Below are positions 12,501-21,919 of a stretch of 53,097 nucleotides of DNA, piece after piece. Location: assembly GCF_001039355.2 (NCBI RefSeq), contig NW_019775469.1, positions 667,180 through 720,276 on the forward strand, read 5' to 3'. Below the pieces are notes generated by a model. The model made no database searches and was not told the origin of the DNA. It saw only the letters and a program-made list of their open reading frames with translations. The translations under genes and the position numbers were made by a program. Source of the DNA: Lingula anatina (taxonomy: Eukaryota; Brachiopoda; Lingulata; Lingulida; Lingulidae). How positions within the stretch are numbered: the first letter of the stretch is position 1; every line of letters begins with the position of its first letter.

Positions 12501-13685
12501 TGTACCACCAGCTGGAGTAAGCACTTTTGTATGGAAAACCAAAATAAAGGGACACCACCTCCAGAATGATCTGCAAAGAGGCAACATCAGGTGGGAGGAG
12601 ATAGAAAGGGCGGCTGCCGACCGAACAAGTTGGAAAAAGTTTGACGCCCAATGTCCTAGCTTGGACAGGAGGACCTAAGACTAGGACCTACAGTGTTGTA
12701 GTTGACAAGCTCTACAAAATGCAGTAAACACGATATCCCAATATTTTTGTTGAAAATCACCATTTAAAACAAAATCATGGGGTACAGAAAAAGTTTAAAT
12801 CCAAATTTGTGAAGTGTGGTTCACGGCAAAAAGTAGGTCAAAGGTCAACTTCAAGGTCAAAGTTAGATTGCCAGTGTATCTTCCTACTCAAGTTCAATAG
12901 CAACTATGGCCATTCACTATCTCTGCCGGTTTTGGAGATTTGGGATGGAAACCTTGCAAAGTTCAGTTCATAGTGAAAAGTTGGTCAAAGGTCAATTTCA
13001 AGGTCACATTTAGGTTGCCAGTATATGACTTCCTATTAAAGTTCAATGGTAACTATGGGCCTACCTCTGTTAGTTTTGGAGATATAGGGATTGAAACCTT
13101 GCAAAGTTCTGTTCATGATGAAAAGTACATGTAGGTCAAAGGCAAATTTTAAGGTCACAATAAGATACAAATTAACAAATAAATAAACATGGATGTTTTG
13201 TCAACAAACCTCTTGAAATTGTTATGGAGTTTGGCCTTGAAAAGCCAGAATTGTCCTTTTGGTTAGAAAGCTTTATCTGGATGCTCCAGTGTGTGCAGGC
13301 AGCAGTGTCAAAATCTTTGTACCTTGCATTGGCTGCAACAGTTTGTGTTACCTCGCCAGCATCAGTTCCATTCTTATACCTGATTTCAATCTCTCTTCCA
13401 TCCCGGCATTTCCAGTCTTGATCAGTTATTCTCTCAAAAAGCCAAATATTAAACATATCACATATAAATTTAAATGTTAAAAAATGTTAATTTAGAAGGA
13501 CCTTACGACACAATTTACTTCTTCAGTTTACTTTCAAGATAACTGCATGTAACTGTATTGTTTAAGTTTTTTCTTAATTTTCATTCTTAATATAAAACTC
13601 ACATTCCAAGTAACCCTGATAACTATTCTATTAGAATCGGAAACCTCCTGTATGTGGAACTGGCTGGTCTTAAGTCTACGAGGCT
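3353..13685 (-). CDS. receptor tyrosine kinase gene, FN3-Ig-Ig-TM-kinase part (composite gene span)
   Basis: This span holds the 3' part of a single-pass receptor tyrosine kinase transcribed leftward. Exons, 5' to 3': 13685-13603, 13432-13210 (FN3); 11627-11334 (Ig); 11065-10742 (Ig); 10082-9927 or duplicate 7500-7345 (TM); 9220-9158 or 6639-6577 (juxtamembrane); 5911-5681 (duplicate 8491-8261), 5577-5464, 5193-5006, 4811-4689, 4325-4214, 3740-3644 and 3530-3353 (kinase). Every junction has AG/GT ends and the phases fit throughout, which strongly supports the model. The kinase should act on the cytoplasmic face of the plasma membrane and phosphorylate tyrosines after ligand binding. Kinase wording ([34 protein letters not shown]) is closest to the FGFR/RET/Tie-type group. 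EGF and kringle exons of the same gene lie at 25829-27013 and in duplicates. The 5' end is missing. Confidence 0.93.
3644..3740 (-). CDS. RTK kinase exon, subdomain X
   Basis: Encodes [21 protein letters not shown] followed by [11 protein letters not shown], the stretch after the G helix that is typical of receptor kinases (SPYPGxxxxxxxxxLxxGYRMxxPxxC). The donor GTAAGT follows at 3643. The exon runs from phase 1 to phase 2 and joins the flanking kinase exons without a break. Confidence 0.95.
4214..4325 (-). CDS. RTK kinase exon, subdomains VIII-IX
   Basis: Encodes [13 protein letters not shown] (activation-loop end and P+1 loop; WMSPEAL replaces the usual WMAPEAL), then the [17 protein letters not shown] helix F block. 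The Arg in PIRW is the tyrosine-kinase-type residue, so the family call is tyrosine rather than serine/threonine kinase. Donor GTAAGA; phase 0 in, phase 1 out. Confidence 0.96.
4689..4811 (-). CDS. RTK kinase exon with catalytic loop and DFG motif
   Basis: Encodes [13 protein letters not shown] (catalytic loop; Asp is the catalytic base, Asn the metal ligand; RDLAARN is the receptor-type form) and [11 protein letters not shown] (Mg-binding DFG). The activation segment ...[10 protein letters not shown] has a single tyrosine, where FGFR-type kinases have two adjacent ones. All residues needed for catalysis are present, so this is not a pseudokinase on this evidence. Exact multiple of three, phase 0 both ends. 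Confidence 0.97.
5006..5193 (-). CDS. RTK kinase exon, hinge, kinase insert and helix E
   Basis: Encodes [19 protein letters not shown] (hinge and helix D), a short basic kinase insert ([12 protein letters not shown]), then [21 protein letters not shown] leading into the catalytic loop. The insert length resembles FGFR-type kinases and is much shorter than in PDGFR/VEGFR. The exon completes an Ala codon started in the exon at 5577-5464. Confidence 0.95.
5464..5577 (-). CDS. RTK kinase exon, helix C to hinge
   Basis: Encodes [18 protein letters not shown] and [17 protein letters not shown]: helix C with the glutamate that should pair with the VAVK lysine, and the HPNVVRLLG beta-4/5 segment. 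Phase 1 to phase 1. Its 5' half is repeated at 8107-8157, immediately after the single N at 8106. Confidence 0.94.
5681..5911 (-). CDS. RTK juxtamembrane/kinase N-lobe exon
   Basis: Encodes [18 protein letters not shown], a juxtamembrane segment with tyrosines, then the start of the kinase: [17 protein letters not shown] (glycine-rich loop) and SIVAVKTAK (ATP-binding Lys). The 5' junction at 5911 uses the sequence gacag|CTTTGCTGCC, identical to a motif of a dispersed intronic repeat (for example reverse strand of 7731-7759). The acceptor and first codons therefore look repeat-derived. Phase 1 to phase 1. An essentially identical duplicate is at 8261-8491. Confidence 0.94.
5912..6080 (-). repeat. 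dispersed intronic repeat family, member upstream of the kinase N-lobe exon
   Basis: Reverse-strand sequence with GCATAATGTATTATTGCATCAG, a T-rich tract and GAATATTTGACAGCTTTGC matches parts of the repeats at about 7680-8105, 10262-10690, 14915-16400, 20030-20520, 27250-28760 and, inverted, 37990-38120. Here the terminal motif supplies the splice acceptor of the exon at 5681-5911. Confidence 0.65.
6577..6639 (-). CDS. RTK small juxtamembrane exon (copy 1)
   Basis: A 63-bp phase 1-1 exon, encoding [21 protein letters not shown] with the flanking split codons. It sits between the transmembrane exon and the kinase N-lobe exon, with ends tgtag|TGTC and AGTG|GTGAGG. Both flanking exons fit it in phase. 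No domain is recognised; it is an acidic linker. Copy 2 at 9158-9220 differs by Gln to His within the QVEA stretch. Confidence 0.8.
7345..7500 (-). CDS. RTK transmembrane exon (copy 1)
   Basis: Encodes [10 protein letters not shown] followed by a glycine-rich hydrophobic helix ([16 protein letters not shown], then [15 protein letters not shown]) and a basic stop-transfer cluster KKKHKTR. The helix carries several small-xxx-small (GxxxG) repeats typical of helix-helix packing. Ends tttcag|AGCC and AAAG|GTAAAT; phase 1-1. In the duplicate at 9927-10082 one glycine of GEAIGGMIG is glutamate. Confidence 0.93.
8107..8157 (-). CDS. RTK helix C exon fragment (duplicate, truncated at N)
   Basis: The 5' 51 bases of the exon at 5464-5577 recur here and stop at the single N at 8106. 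This is the edge of a 2.58-kb duplicated block, not a separate exon of a working gene. Confidence 0.85.
8261..8491 (-). CDS. RTK juxtamembrane/kinase N-lobe exon (copy 2)
   Basis: Repeat of the exon at 5681-5911 with an unchanged protein. Flanking intron sequence differs by scattered substitutions and one-base indels. If both copies were in one transcript the reading phase would be kept (phase 1-1), but the N-lobe would be duplicated and no helix C exon would follow. Two alleles placed in tandem is the likelier explanation. Confidence 0.85.
9158..9220 (-). CDS. RTK small juxtamembrane exon (copy 2)
   Basis: Duplicate of 6577-6639, with the same splice ends and 63-bp length. It encodes [11 protein letters not shown] where copy 1 has [11 protein letters not shown]. 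Confidence 0.75.
9927..10082 (-). CDS. RTK transmembrane exon (copy 2, Gly to Glu variant)
   Basis: Duplicate of 7345-7500. The codon GGG of copy 1 is GAG here, giving [13 protein letters not shown]: a charged residue in the outer part of the membrane helix. The rest of the exon and its splice sites are unchanged. It joins in phase to the Ig exon at 10742-11065 (TLS|EPATG). Confidence 0.9.
10742..11065 (-). CDS. RTK immunoglobulin-like domain exon (membrane-proximal)
   Basis: One-exon Ig domain of about 108 residues. [21 protein letters not shown] carries the first cysteine and the core Trp; [15 protein letters not shown] carries the second cysteine in a YxCxAxN F-strand. It ends TVLKITLS, typical of the G strand. 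Extracellular, and probably a ligand-binding or spacer module. Ends ttcag|CTGC and TCAG|GTAAAT; phase 1-1. Confidence 0.93.
11334..11627 (-). CDS. RTK immunoglobulin-like domain exon (membrane-distal)
   Basis: Encodes [20 protein letters not shown], then [18 protein letters not shown] (B-strand Cys and core Trp) and [17 protein letters not shown] (DxGxxxTC F strand). A third cysteine (DGC) is extra to the canonical pair. Ends ctag|TGGAG and CTGA|GTATGT; phase 1-1, joining FN3 on one side and the next Ig on the other. Confidence 0.9.
11740..11960 (-). pseudogene. possible decayed Ig-like exon
   Basis: Open reading frame between the FN3 and first Ig exons. It has Ig-like spacing: [18 protein letters not shown] (Cys...Trp) and, later, [11 protein letters not shown] (GxNxCxL F strand). 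A fitting acceptor (gaag|TGACATG, phase 1) is present. The frame ends in TAA (11742-11740) with no convincing donor before it, and the FN3 and first Ig exons already join in phase without it. I read it as a lost Ig exon or an alternative soluble-receptor terminus. Confidence 0.35.
12472..12678 (+). mobile_element. LINE reverse transcriptase 3' end relic
   Basis: Open plus-strand frame ending [20 protein letters not shown], then [18 protein letters not shown]...TAA. The pattern DL...W.E...A.DR..W....C is the usual end of non-LTR endonuclease/reverse-transcriptase proteins. It lies in the intron between the FN3 and first Ig exons, antisense to the RTK. Catalytic domains are absent, so it is a truncated dead copy. 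Confidence 0.6.
12800..13170. repeat. tandem repeat of about 148 bp containing AGGTCA motifs
   Basis: Two and a fraction units, each with GGTCAAAGGTCAA, TTCAAGGTCA and GAAACCTTGCAAAGTTC; unit starts near 12836, 12983 and 13133. Intronic. The doubled AGGTCA half-sites resemble nuclear-receptor direct repeats, but the motif is intrinsic to the repeat. Confidence 0.7.
13210..13432 (-). CDS. RTK fibronectin type III domain, second exon
   Basis: Encodes [20 protein letters not shown] and, later, [15 protein letters not shown]...[11 protein letters not shown]. With the preceding exon this makes one FN3-like domain: the WN..W core, the [10 protein letters not shown]' strands, and the SxPxSITI G strand. 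Phase 0 in (joins TWN|RIT), phase 1 out (joins V-EPSEV). Donor GTTTGT is weak but phase-consistent. Confidence 0.82.
13603..13685 (-). CDS. RTK fibronectin type III domain, first exon
   Basis: Encodes [20 protein letters not shown] and IVIRVTWN, the A and B strands of an FN3 domain with the core Trp at the exon end. Ends tttcag|AGCC and GGAAT|GTGAGT; phase 1 to phase 0. It needs a G as the last base of the upstream exon to make Glu. The EGF exon at 25829-25972 ends in T, which would give a stop here, so at least one exon between them is absent from the assembly. Confidence 0.82.
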
Positions 13686-13768
13686 CTGAAAATTATATGG
13701 AAAGGGACATCATTTAGAAAATTTGTATACAATAACTAAAATCATACTTGATTTAAAGAAAGAGAAAA

Positions 13769-13791
13769 AAATATATATATATGTCAATAAA

Positions 13792-13831
<40 letters not shown>
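13769..13831. repeat. AT-rich/(TA)n microsatellite
   Basis: (TA) runs at 13771-13782 and 13799-13831 separated by a poly-A stretch. Intronic. Confidence 0.95.
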
Positions 13832-13835
<4 letters not shown>

Positions 13836-14078
13836 ATGATACTGGCTAACAACAATGGGTTATCATATTTGAAAGTCTTTCAAAATATTTTTATGTGTTG
13901 GATTACAGTGTGGGTGCTTTCATGTGATACAGGGGATGGATTTATCTAATTATAACAAAATTTTGAGTTTCAAATCAATGCTGAGTATTTTAAAATTTTT
14001 AATTCATAGCTGAAAATGACACTCAAACAAGGCTTAAATCTGGGACCCAGTACCATGGATGTCCATATATATATATAN

Positions 14079-14182
14079 GGTCCACAAATTACATGTAAAT
14101 GTGCCATACCCTGATACTTTCCCAGCATATTTGAAGCCCCCATCCTTTTTACTGTCGCTCAAGTCATAATAACATGATGAAT
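14079..14182 (-). CDS. RTK kringle exon fragment (copy D1, cut by N)
   Basis: The 5' part of the kringle exon (see 26252-26512) runs from its acceptor at 14182 to the single N at 14078, where the sequence switches to unrelated TA-repeat DNA. Confidence 0.85.
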
Positions 14183-14527
14183 CTTGAAGAAATATAATAC
14201 CAGCAGACTGTTACAGATTGTAAAATTAATCCCAAAATATTTTAAGTAAATGCATTTACACAAGGCCACCATTTACTAGTGTATCAATTTTCCAATTGGG
14301 AATTTCGCTTGTCCCATTTTTCTAAAGCCAGCATTGGTGCCACTTATCATTTTGTAATCATGCATTTAATGATGATTGATTTGGCTATAGCCCAATTGTG
14401 GCCTTAAAGCATTTCAATATGTGAGAACTAACAATGAGTTCTTAACAAAGAACATGTTTTTTTCTTAAATCACATCGAAGTTCAAGGGTTATTACAACAG
14501 TTCATCAACAACCATTCTACTGCTTAC

Positions 14528-14683
14528 CCAGCAGGCATCCAGGTCCCCAGTTGTTTCCAGCACAGCCACTAGGACAGAAGCCAGTTCTTTTGTCACACAC
14601 TTCTCCATCTGTAGCACACTGGCACTGAAACTTGCAATGCCAGCCAAAGTACCCATCAGCACATTGGTAGGGGACACAAATCT
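14528..14683 (-). CDS. RTK EGF-like exon (copy D1)
   Basis: Encodes EICVPYQCADGYFGWHCKFQ, then CQCATDGEVCDKRTGFCPSG and CAGNNWGPGC. The cysteine pattern is that of the Tie/MEGF/scavenger-receptor EGF type (GYFGxxCxxxCxC...C...GxCxxGC). Phase 1-1; ends ttgcag|AGAT and CTGG|GTAAGC. Near-identical copies are at 19626-19781 and 26858-27013. Confidence 0.9.
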
Positions 14684-14749
14684 CTGCAATTAAATGGAAT
14701 TTGAAACAGATATTATTAAAATTTGCGATCTGACTATGTACCTCTTAAC

Positions 14750-16420
14750 CATGCAGTAAAAAATGCCCATAATGGATTTTTAGCAAATGTAAAAATGTTT
14801 CATACAAATGCAAAAATAAAGTTTATACAATTATCATTTCACAATGCTTGAAAATGTAAACCTTTTATATTTTCAAGGATGCAAAAATAAAATAATAAAT
14901 GTAAACAGGGAAGCAGAGATGTCAAATGCACAGACAAAAGGCTGGAAATAAATGGCGCACAAAATAGGTCATTTTTTCAGTTTTGATGCAATATTAATTT
15001 ATGCTTGACAGCAAAATCAACACCAAATTTTGATTATGCACAACAGGAAACCTGAACTGTAAAACTTTGTGCATGTAACTATCAAGTGGCTTCAGGCCAA
15101 TGAGAGTTCAAATTCACACACTGAAAATGCCAGAATAAGAAAGACAAAAATTTCAGAAACTGCATAAATCCAGAAAAACAATCCAATCAAGCTGGTTTTC
15201 CAATATGAGCTGTATGTCAATCCTAAGAATCATTCTTGTAAGTAAGAAAATAATAAGTAATTTGAAAACAGTTTTCCTTTCATAGCATTTTTAGTGGCAG
15301 TGCACAAAATTGTATTTTTTTAATTTGGATGCAATATAACATAATGATTAACAGCATAATCATCACCAAAGTTTCATTATCTACAAATCATAACATGGAC
15401 ATTCAGATACAGTACCTAACATATCACTTCATGCCCATAAGGGTTCTAAGTCCCACACTGATATAGCCAATATGTAAAAAACATAGATTTCACAAAAAAA
15501 TGCATTTCTTTCAGGCTGTTGTTTTATTTAATTTTTTTTTAATCCAGACAGTATAAAATCCTTATGAATCTTTTCTGCAGTTTGAGAATCAAAAGTAACA
15601 TGGTAATCCTTTAATTGTCTATGTGACAGTAGTGCCCAAATAAGATTTTTTCAACTTTTGTTGATGCAATATTACATAATGCTTATATTAAGGGCAGGAT
15701 CACCACCAATTTACTATAATGTATTATAACTATCATGGATATCAAGAAAATGTTACGAGCAATTAAAGGTCTTCAGGTCCATGCAGGTTCAAAGTGGCAC
15801 CTTGAAACTGACATGATGTGAAAAATAATCATTTCAAAACAACAACTAGACAGCAAAGCTGACAAATATACAGATAAAAAAGGCAGCAAAGATGACAAAT
15901 GTTCCAACATTACGAAGAAAAAAAGTGCACCAAATAATGTTTTGGCCAACTTTGATGCACTGTTACATAATGCTTTAAAACAGCACAATCACTCTTACCC
16001 TCTTACATTATATACTACAGGTAACATGAACACTGAAAAACTAACAAGTGATTCAATTTCATGGGATATAAAAGCCACTAAAAATGCTGATGTGTGAAAA
16101 ATAAAAATTCAAACAAACAGAAAAAAAAACAGAAAAGTATAAATGTCAAATGATCATGCCAATTTTCAAAGGCAACCTGCTTCTTTACCAATCAAAGCCA
16201 CTTAAATTTAAAGTAAAACAAAAATATGGTTTGGCAGATATGGGGCGAACGTCATGTGTCGGACAGTGACAGGAAAGGCAACAGCCACAGCAACAGTGCT
16301 GGCAACAGCGACAGCCACGTCTCGGACAGACAGACCAATCAGAATTGCTCATCTTAGAACTAGGTTAAATATGACTGCAACTGTCAAGTCACATTAATCT
16401 TTGTTCTGCACCTGTACATG
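14750..16420 (-). repeat. long cluster of the dispersed intronic repeat family (D1)
   Basis: Repeated segments include GGCAGCAAAGATGACAAAT, CAATATTACATAATGCTT, TGTTACGAGCAATTAAAGG and CTTACCCTCTTACATTA. It ends in a CAACAGCGACAGCCAC-type simple region near 16260-16335. No protein-coding capacity seen. Equivalents at 20030-20560 (shortened) and 27250-28790. Confidence 0.6.
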
Positions 16421-16746
16421 TCATTTAAACTTTATCATAAAGATACCAAAACATGGCCATATTTGCTTATGACATTCATTCCCTGCCATGCAAATCATTA
16501 ATAAAGATATTAATATTAGGATATCTATCATTTCCTACCACACAATTTTTAATTTTTTTTTTTTTTCAGAATAATTTCTTTTGTCTTAATTTACCAGATT
16601 TGGGTGTTTCCTGGGATCTTGCAGAAAATCGTCTTGTTCTTATCCCATTCCCTGGTTGCAGTAACAGTGGGTTTTTTTGTGTTGATACTTCTTGGGCTGA
16701 AGATAAAAGAAAGAAAACTAGAGCATCAGAGAGGACTCCTGGTACT

Positions 16747-17375
16747 GTAGGGGAGATCGGGGCTAGCTGGACCCTGGGGTAAGTTGGCCCCCATCAATTT
16801 ATGAAAAAGTAACTACACATGTATATGGGGTAAAAATATTGATCACATCATTTAGTAGAGTGACCGTATCCAATAGTGCTAAGAAAGCATCGGTTGTAAA
16901 GAAGTTTCATTTAGTCCAAATGAAAGCATCCTAAAGTAACTTTATTAAAAAGACTTTAAAATCTATTTTCATCAGCTTTTGATCTAATATAGTAGGCCTA
17001 TATGTAAAAGGCATCAAACTGAAGCTCATTGTTTCAAGTTTCACAGAAATGTATCATCAATGTTCGTTCCAGCACCATAAATGGCTGTAATCCTTTAAAC
17101 TAATTAAAATGTGCACCCGGGGCTAGTTGGCCCCCTTGACTGCACGCAACAGAGCTACAGACCATTGTTGAAACAAACCAAATGGTTTGTTAAATAATTA
17201 CCAGTTTAAAACTGAATTTGCTAGTTTCTTTTAAAACAAAAATTTATTATTTAATTGTTTTCATTCATAAAAAAACCTGCTTTATACCATTATTAATTTA
17301 CTCTTAATTAAAATAAAGTTGGCTCTACAAGGCCAAAAGTGTCTAACTGGGCCAACTAGCCCCGGTCTCCCCTAC
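16747..17375. mobile_element. terminal-inverted-repeat element, 629 bp (copy D1)
   Basis: Left end GTAGGGGAGATCGGGGCTAG matches the reverse complement of the right end (GTAGGGGAGACCGGGGCTAG) with one difference. No transposase. A possible internal copy of the GGGGCTAGTTGGCCCC motif lies near 17118. Copies at 20891-21518 (D2) and 29119-29718 (D3; right end mutated and internal motif deleted). Confidence 0.75.
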
Positions 17376-17727
17376 TGGAGTAAGTGCATTCAATAATTAA
17401 CAGTATAACTATCATACAGCTTCATACCCTTGGGAGTTCAAAGACCCACACTTGAAAAAAAAAAAGAAAAAGAAAAACCCTCCATTACCAGGAAAAGAAT
17501 GCAATAAGGATGGTTTTCCAACTCAAGCTGTCTATCCACATCGATACAACCCCACACCGATAGATCCCTGCATCGATAAAGCCCTGTAATATTGCCGTTA
17601 TACGCGCACCGATACTCCCCCGTATCATTACTCCGGGTCCCCCTATGCAATTTCCACGAAACTGAGGGTCTGGGTAACAGAGAGTGAATTTACAGGATAG
17701 GGTCAGTCTACGTAAGTGGGTGAAAAT

Positions 17728-17885
17728 GGGGCCGTAGCGATAGTCCGAAGGTTCAAAAGTCCGAAGGTTCATTGGTCCGAATGTTCACTATAGAAACTCC
17801 GGACCAATGAACCCTTGATAAAAAAATCGATGAAAATGTTACCACTTTTCGGACCAATGAACCTTCGGACTATCGAGACGCCCCC
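17728..17885. mobile_element. 158-bp hAT-like MITE (copy D1)
   Basis: Ends GGGGCCGTAGCGATAGTCCG and, inverted, GGGGGCGTCTCGATAGTCCG. The interior is a fold-back with repeated CCGAAGGTTCATTGGTCCG. Flanks GTGAAAAT and ATCAAAAT fit an 8-bp target duplication with one change each. D3 has the empty site GTCAAAAT at 30149-30156, confirming the boundaries. Confidence 0.85.
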
Positions 17886-18436
17886 ATCAAAATCTAGGGC
17901 AGGGCTCACCTATGCAAATTGATGGGAATTGGACTGTCTATGAGGGGGGAGTCTGTCAGCTCACATTGATATTGTTTCACATAAGGATATGATAAATTGG
18001 TCAACGAGTCGAAAGCACGCCCTACACTGTATAAGAAATACTTTTTTCAAATGGAAAAACCGCTTTGGATATTGGTGAGATATGTGGAAAAAATGGCTGC
18101 AGGGAAATCCCTGTTGATGTTGTTTTTATGCTTTTTAAATCTGTCATAATGGTTTTATTTATGCATAATGATTTAAAGAATTAGTTATAAGAAACTTGAT
18201 AGCATTCTAGGAAGACAAAAGCGAGGCCCGCTCTTGTAGAGCCAACTGGACACTTATACACTTATTCATTAGATTGTTCCTTTATTTCACTATTGTCTTA
18301 TAAGAAGTACCTGTATTATCCGAGCTGAACCGATCTACAAGGAAAGAAGATTTATTCAGAAGGCATACTCAATTGTACTAGTACCTCTCATCTATAATAA
18401 AACCTGCCTGCCTGGACTGAACAAATATCAGGACTT

Positions 18437-18698
18437 CAGGGCCGTAGCCTGAGCAAAATGCCAGGGGGGGCAGTAAGCGGACACGAGGGGGCGAAGCCCC
18501 CAAGGGGGGAGGGTGTGGGAGGGGGTATGGAAAAAAATTTAAAACTGTATGTATAATACTGCATTCTGGTGCATTTTAACTGTTATTTATTGCTCAATCA
18601 GAATTTATTTTTTACCTTTGCGATTATTTTTTTTTTTTTGCACCTCAAATCCCAGGGGGGGCAGCTGCCCCCCCTGCCCCCCCGGAGGCTACGGCCCT
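18437..18698. mobile_element. hAT-type MITE, 262 bp, cut at the N
   Basis: Terminal inverted repeats CAGGGCCGTAGCCT and AGGCTACGGCCCT(n), the CAGGG...CCCTG form usual in hAT elements. The interior has G/C runs (CAGGGGGGGC...CTGCCCCCC). Present only in D1, at the point where D1 stops matching D2 and D3. Confidence 0.75.
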
Positions 18699-18699
18699 N

Positions 18700-18740
18700 G
18701 TCGCAGTTGTTCTGGCCATCAAAGCGGTAGTCAGGACAAT
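18700..18740 (-). CDS. RTK second EGF-like exon fragment (copy D2, cut by N)
   Basis: First 41 bases of the exon seen in full at 25829-25972 (DCPDYRFDGQNNCDK), truncated by the single N at 18699. Confidence 0.85.
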
Positions 18741-19020
18741 CTAGACAATTGAAAAGACAAGGTCATTTTGATTTTTTAAATTTAAATTATAAACTAAAGC
18801 AGTGGCATCACAGAATGGGGCTGTTGTGGAAAAAAAACTATGAGCTAAATAGTTTTATACTTGGGTTCATTTCTGCAAAATAAATTCATGATCACATCAA
18901 ATACAAGTATACTTGCGTGACTACATACACACACATATGGCAACAAAAGGAAAGACCATTTGGAATTTTTAGAATAATCATTTCTTAAATCTAACTTTAA
19001 CATCATACACCTGTACTCAC

Positions 19021-19281
19021 CACATGTTTGTATACCACAGTAAATATATCCACCATCACTATTACACCAGGGTTTTACTCTTGAATGCCTTTTTGAATTC
19101 CTGCAGTAGTTCTTTGCTAAGTGTAAGTTCATTTCAGGAACATCATCATCATTTAGTTTGAGACGATTATTGGGATCAGTCCACAAATTACATGTAAATG
19201 TGCCATACCCTGATACTTTCCCAGCATATTTGAAGCCCCCATCCTTTTTACTGTTGCTCAAGTCATAATAACATGATGAAT
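19021..19281 (-). CDS. RTK kringle domain exon (copy D2)
   Basis: Same as 26252-26512 except Asn for Asp in the SDSKKD segment (SNSKKD here). 261 bp, phase 1-1, donor GTGAGT. Complete. Confidence 0.92.
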
Positions 19282-19625
19282 CTTGAAGAAATATAATACC
19301 AGCAGACTGTTACAGATTGTAAAATTAATCCCAAAATATTTTAAGTAAATGCATTTACACAAGGCCACCATTTACAAGTATATCAATTTTCCAATTGGAA
19401 ATTTGGCTTGCCCCATTTGTCTTAAGCCAGTATTGGTGCCATTTATCATTTTGTAATCATGCATTTTATGACGATTGATTTGGCTATAGCCTTATTGTGG
19501 CATTAAAACATTTCAATATGTGAGAACTAAAAATGAGTTCTTAACAAAGAACATATTTTTTCTTAAATCATATCGAAGTTCAAGGGTTATTACAACAGTT
19601 CATCAACAACCATTCTACTGCTTAC

Positions 19626-19781
19626 CCAGCAGGCATCCAGGTCCCCAGTTGTTTCCAGCACAGCCACTAGGACAGAAGCCAGTTCTTTTGTCACACACTT
19701 CTCCATCTGTAGCACACTGGCACTGAAACTTGCAATGCCAGCCAAAGTACCCATCAGCACATTGGTAGGGGACACAAATCT
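19626..19781 (-). CDS. RTK EGF-like exon (copy D2)
   Basis: Identical in protein to the exon at 14528-14683; donor GTAAGC. It lies upstream in gene order of the kringle exon at 19021-19281. Confidence 0.9.
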
Positions 19782-20890
19782 CTGCAATTAAATGGAATTT
19801 GAAACAGATATTATCAAAATTTGCATATCTGACTATGCAGCCCTTAACATGCAGTAAAAAAAAAAGGAAATATAAAATAGCAAAATGCCCACAATGGATT
19901 TTTAGCAAATGTAAAAATATTTCATACAAATGCAAAAATAAAGTTTATACAATTATCATTTCGCAATGCTTGAAAATGTAAACATTTTATATTTCCAAGG
20001 ATGCAAAAATAAAATAATAAATGTAAACAGGGCAGCAAAGATGTCAAATGCACAGACAAAAGGCAGGAAATAATGGCGCACAAAATGGGTAATTTTTTCA
20101 GTTGTGACACAACATTAATTTATGCTTGTCAGCAAAATCAACACCAAATTTTGATTATGCACAACAGGAAACCTGAACTGTACAAATTTCTTACCCTCTT
20201 ACATTATTTACTACAGGTAACATGGACACTGAAAATGCTGATGTGTGAAAAATAAAAATTCAAACAAACAGAACAGTATAAATGTAAAATGATCATGCCA
20301 ATTTTCAAAGGCAACCTGCTTCTTTACCAATCAAAGCCACTCAATAAATTTAAAGTAAAACAAAAATATGGTTTGGCAGATATGGGGCGAACGTCATGTG
20401 TCGGACAGCGACAGTGATGGCAACAGCCACAGCAACAGTGCTGGCAACAGCGACAGCCACGACTCGGACAGACAGACCAATCAGAATTGCTCATCTTAGA
20501 ACTAGGTTAAATATGACTGCAACTGTCAAGTCACATTAATCTTTGTTCTGCACCTGTACATGTCATTTAAACTTTATCATAAAGATACCAAAACATGGCC
20601 ATATTTGCTTATGACATTCATTCTCTGCCATGCAAATCATTAATAAAGATATTAATATTAGGATATCTATCATTTCCTACCACACAATTTTTAATTTTTT
20701 TTTTTTTAGAATAAATAATTTTTTTTGTCTTAATTTACCAGATTTGGGTGTTTCCTGGGATTTTGCAGAAAATCTTCTTGTTCTTATCCCATTCCCTGGT
20801 TGCAGAAACAGTGGGTTTTTTTGTGTTGAAACTTCTTGGGCTGAAGATAAAAGAAAGAAAACTAGAGCATCAGAGAGGACTCCTGGTACT

Positions 20891-21518
20891 GTAGGGGAGA
20901 TCGGGGCTAGCTGGACCCTGGGGTAAGTTGGCCCCCATCAATTTATGAAAAAGTAACTATACATGTATATGGGGTAAAAATATTGATCACATCATTTAGT
21001 AGAGTGACCGTATCCAATAGTGCTAAGAAAGCGTCGGTTGTAAAGAAGTTTTATTTAGTCCAAATGAAAGCATCCTAAAGTAACTTTATTAAAGAGACTT
21101 TAAAATCTATTTTCATCAGCTTTTGATCTAATATAGTAGGCCTATATGTAAAAGGCATCAAACTGAAGCTCATTGTTTCAAGTTTCACAGAAATGTATCA
21201 TCGATGTTCATTCCAGCACCATAAATGGCTGCAATCCTTTAAACTAATTAAAATGTGCACCCGGGGCTAGTTGGCCCCCTTGACTGCACGCAACAGAGCT
21301 ACAGACCATTGTTGAAACAAACCAAATGGTTTGTTAAATAATTACCAGTTTAAAACTGAATTTGCTAGTTTCTTTTAAAACAAAAATTTATTATTTAATT
21401 GTTTTCATTCATAAAAAACCTGCTTTATACCATTATTAATTTATTCTTAATTAAAATAAAGTTGGCTCTACAAGGCCAAAAGTGTCTAACTGGGCCAACT
21501 AGCCCCGGTCTCCCCTAC
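20891..21518. mobile_element. terminal-inverted-repeat element (copy D2)
   Basis: Same element as 16747-17375 with both ends intact. Confidence 0.72.
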
Positions 21519-21919
21519 TGGAGTAAGTGCATTCAATAATTAACAGTATAACTATCATACAGCTTCATACCCTTGGGAGTTCAAAGACCCACACTTGAAA
21601 AAAAAAGAAAAAGAAAAACCCTCCATTACCAGGAAAAGAATGCAATAAGGATGGTTTTCCAACTCAAGCTGTCTATCATAGAGTCATGCTGCACCGATAC
21701 TTCCCCTTTGTAAATTTTTGCATTATCCACATCGATACAACCCCACACCGATAGATCCCCGCATCGATAAAGCCCTGTAAAATTGCCGTTATACGCGCAC
21801 CGATACTCCCCCACATCATTACTCCGGGTCCCCCTATGCAATTTCCACGAAACTGAGGGTCTGGGTAACAGAGAGTGAATTATACAGGATAGGGTCAGTC
21901 TACGTAAGTGGGTGAAAAT

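Larger units (their letters stand above)
14079..18436. repeat. copy D1 of the EGF/kringle upstream region
   Basis: Corresponds to 19179-22628 (D2) and 26410-31020 (D3). D1 shares with D3 about 950 bp (roughly 15060-16010) that D2 lacks, and shares with D2 the MITE at 17728-17885 that D3 lacks. It is flanked by Ns at 14078 and 18699. Confidence 0.85.
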
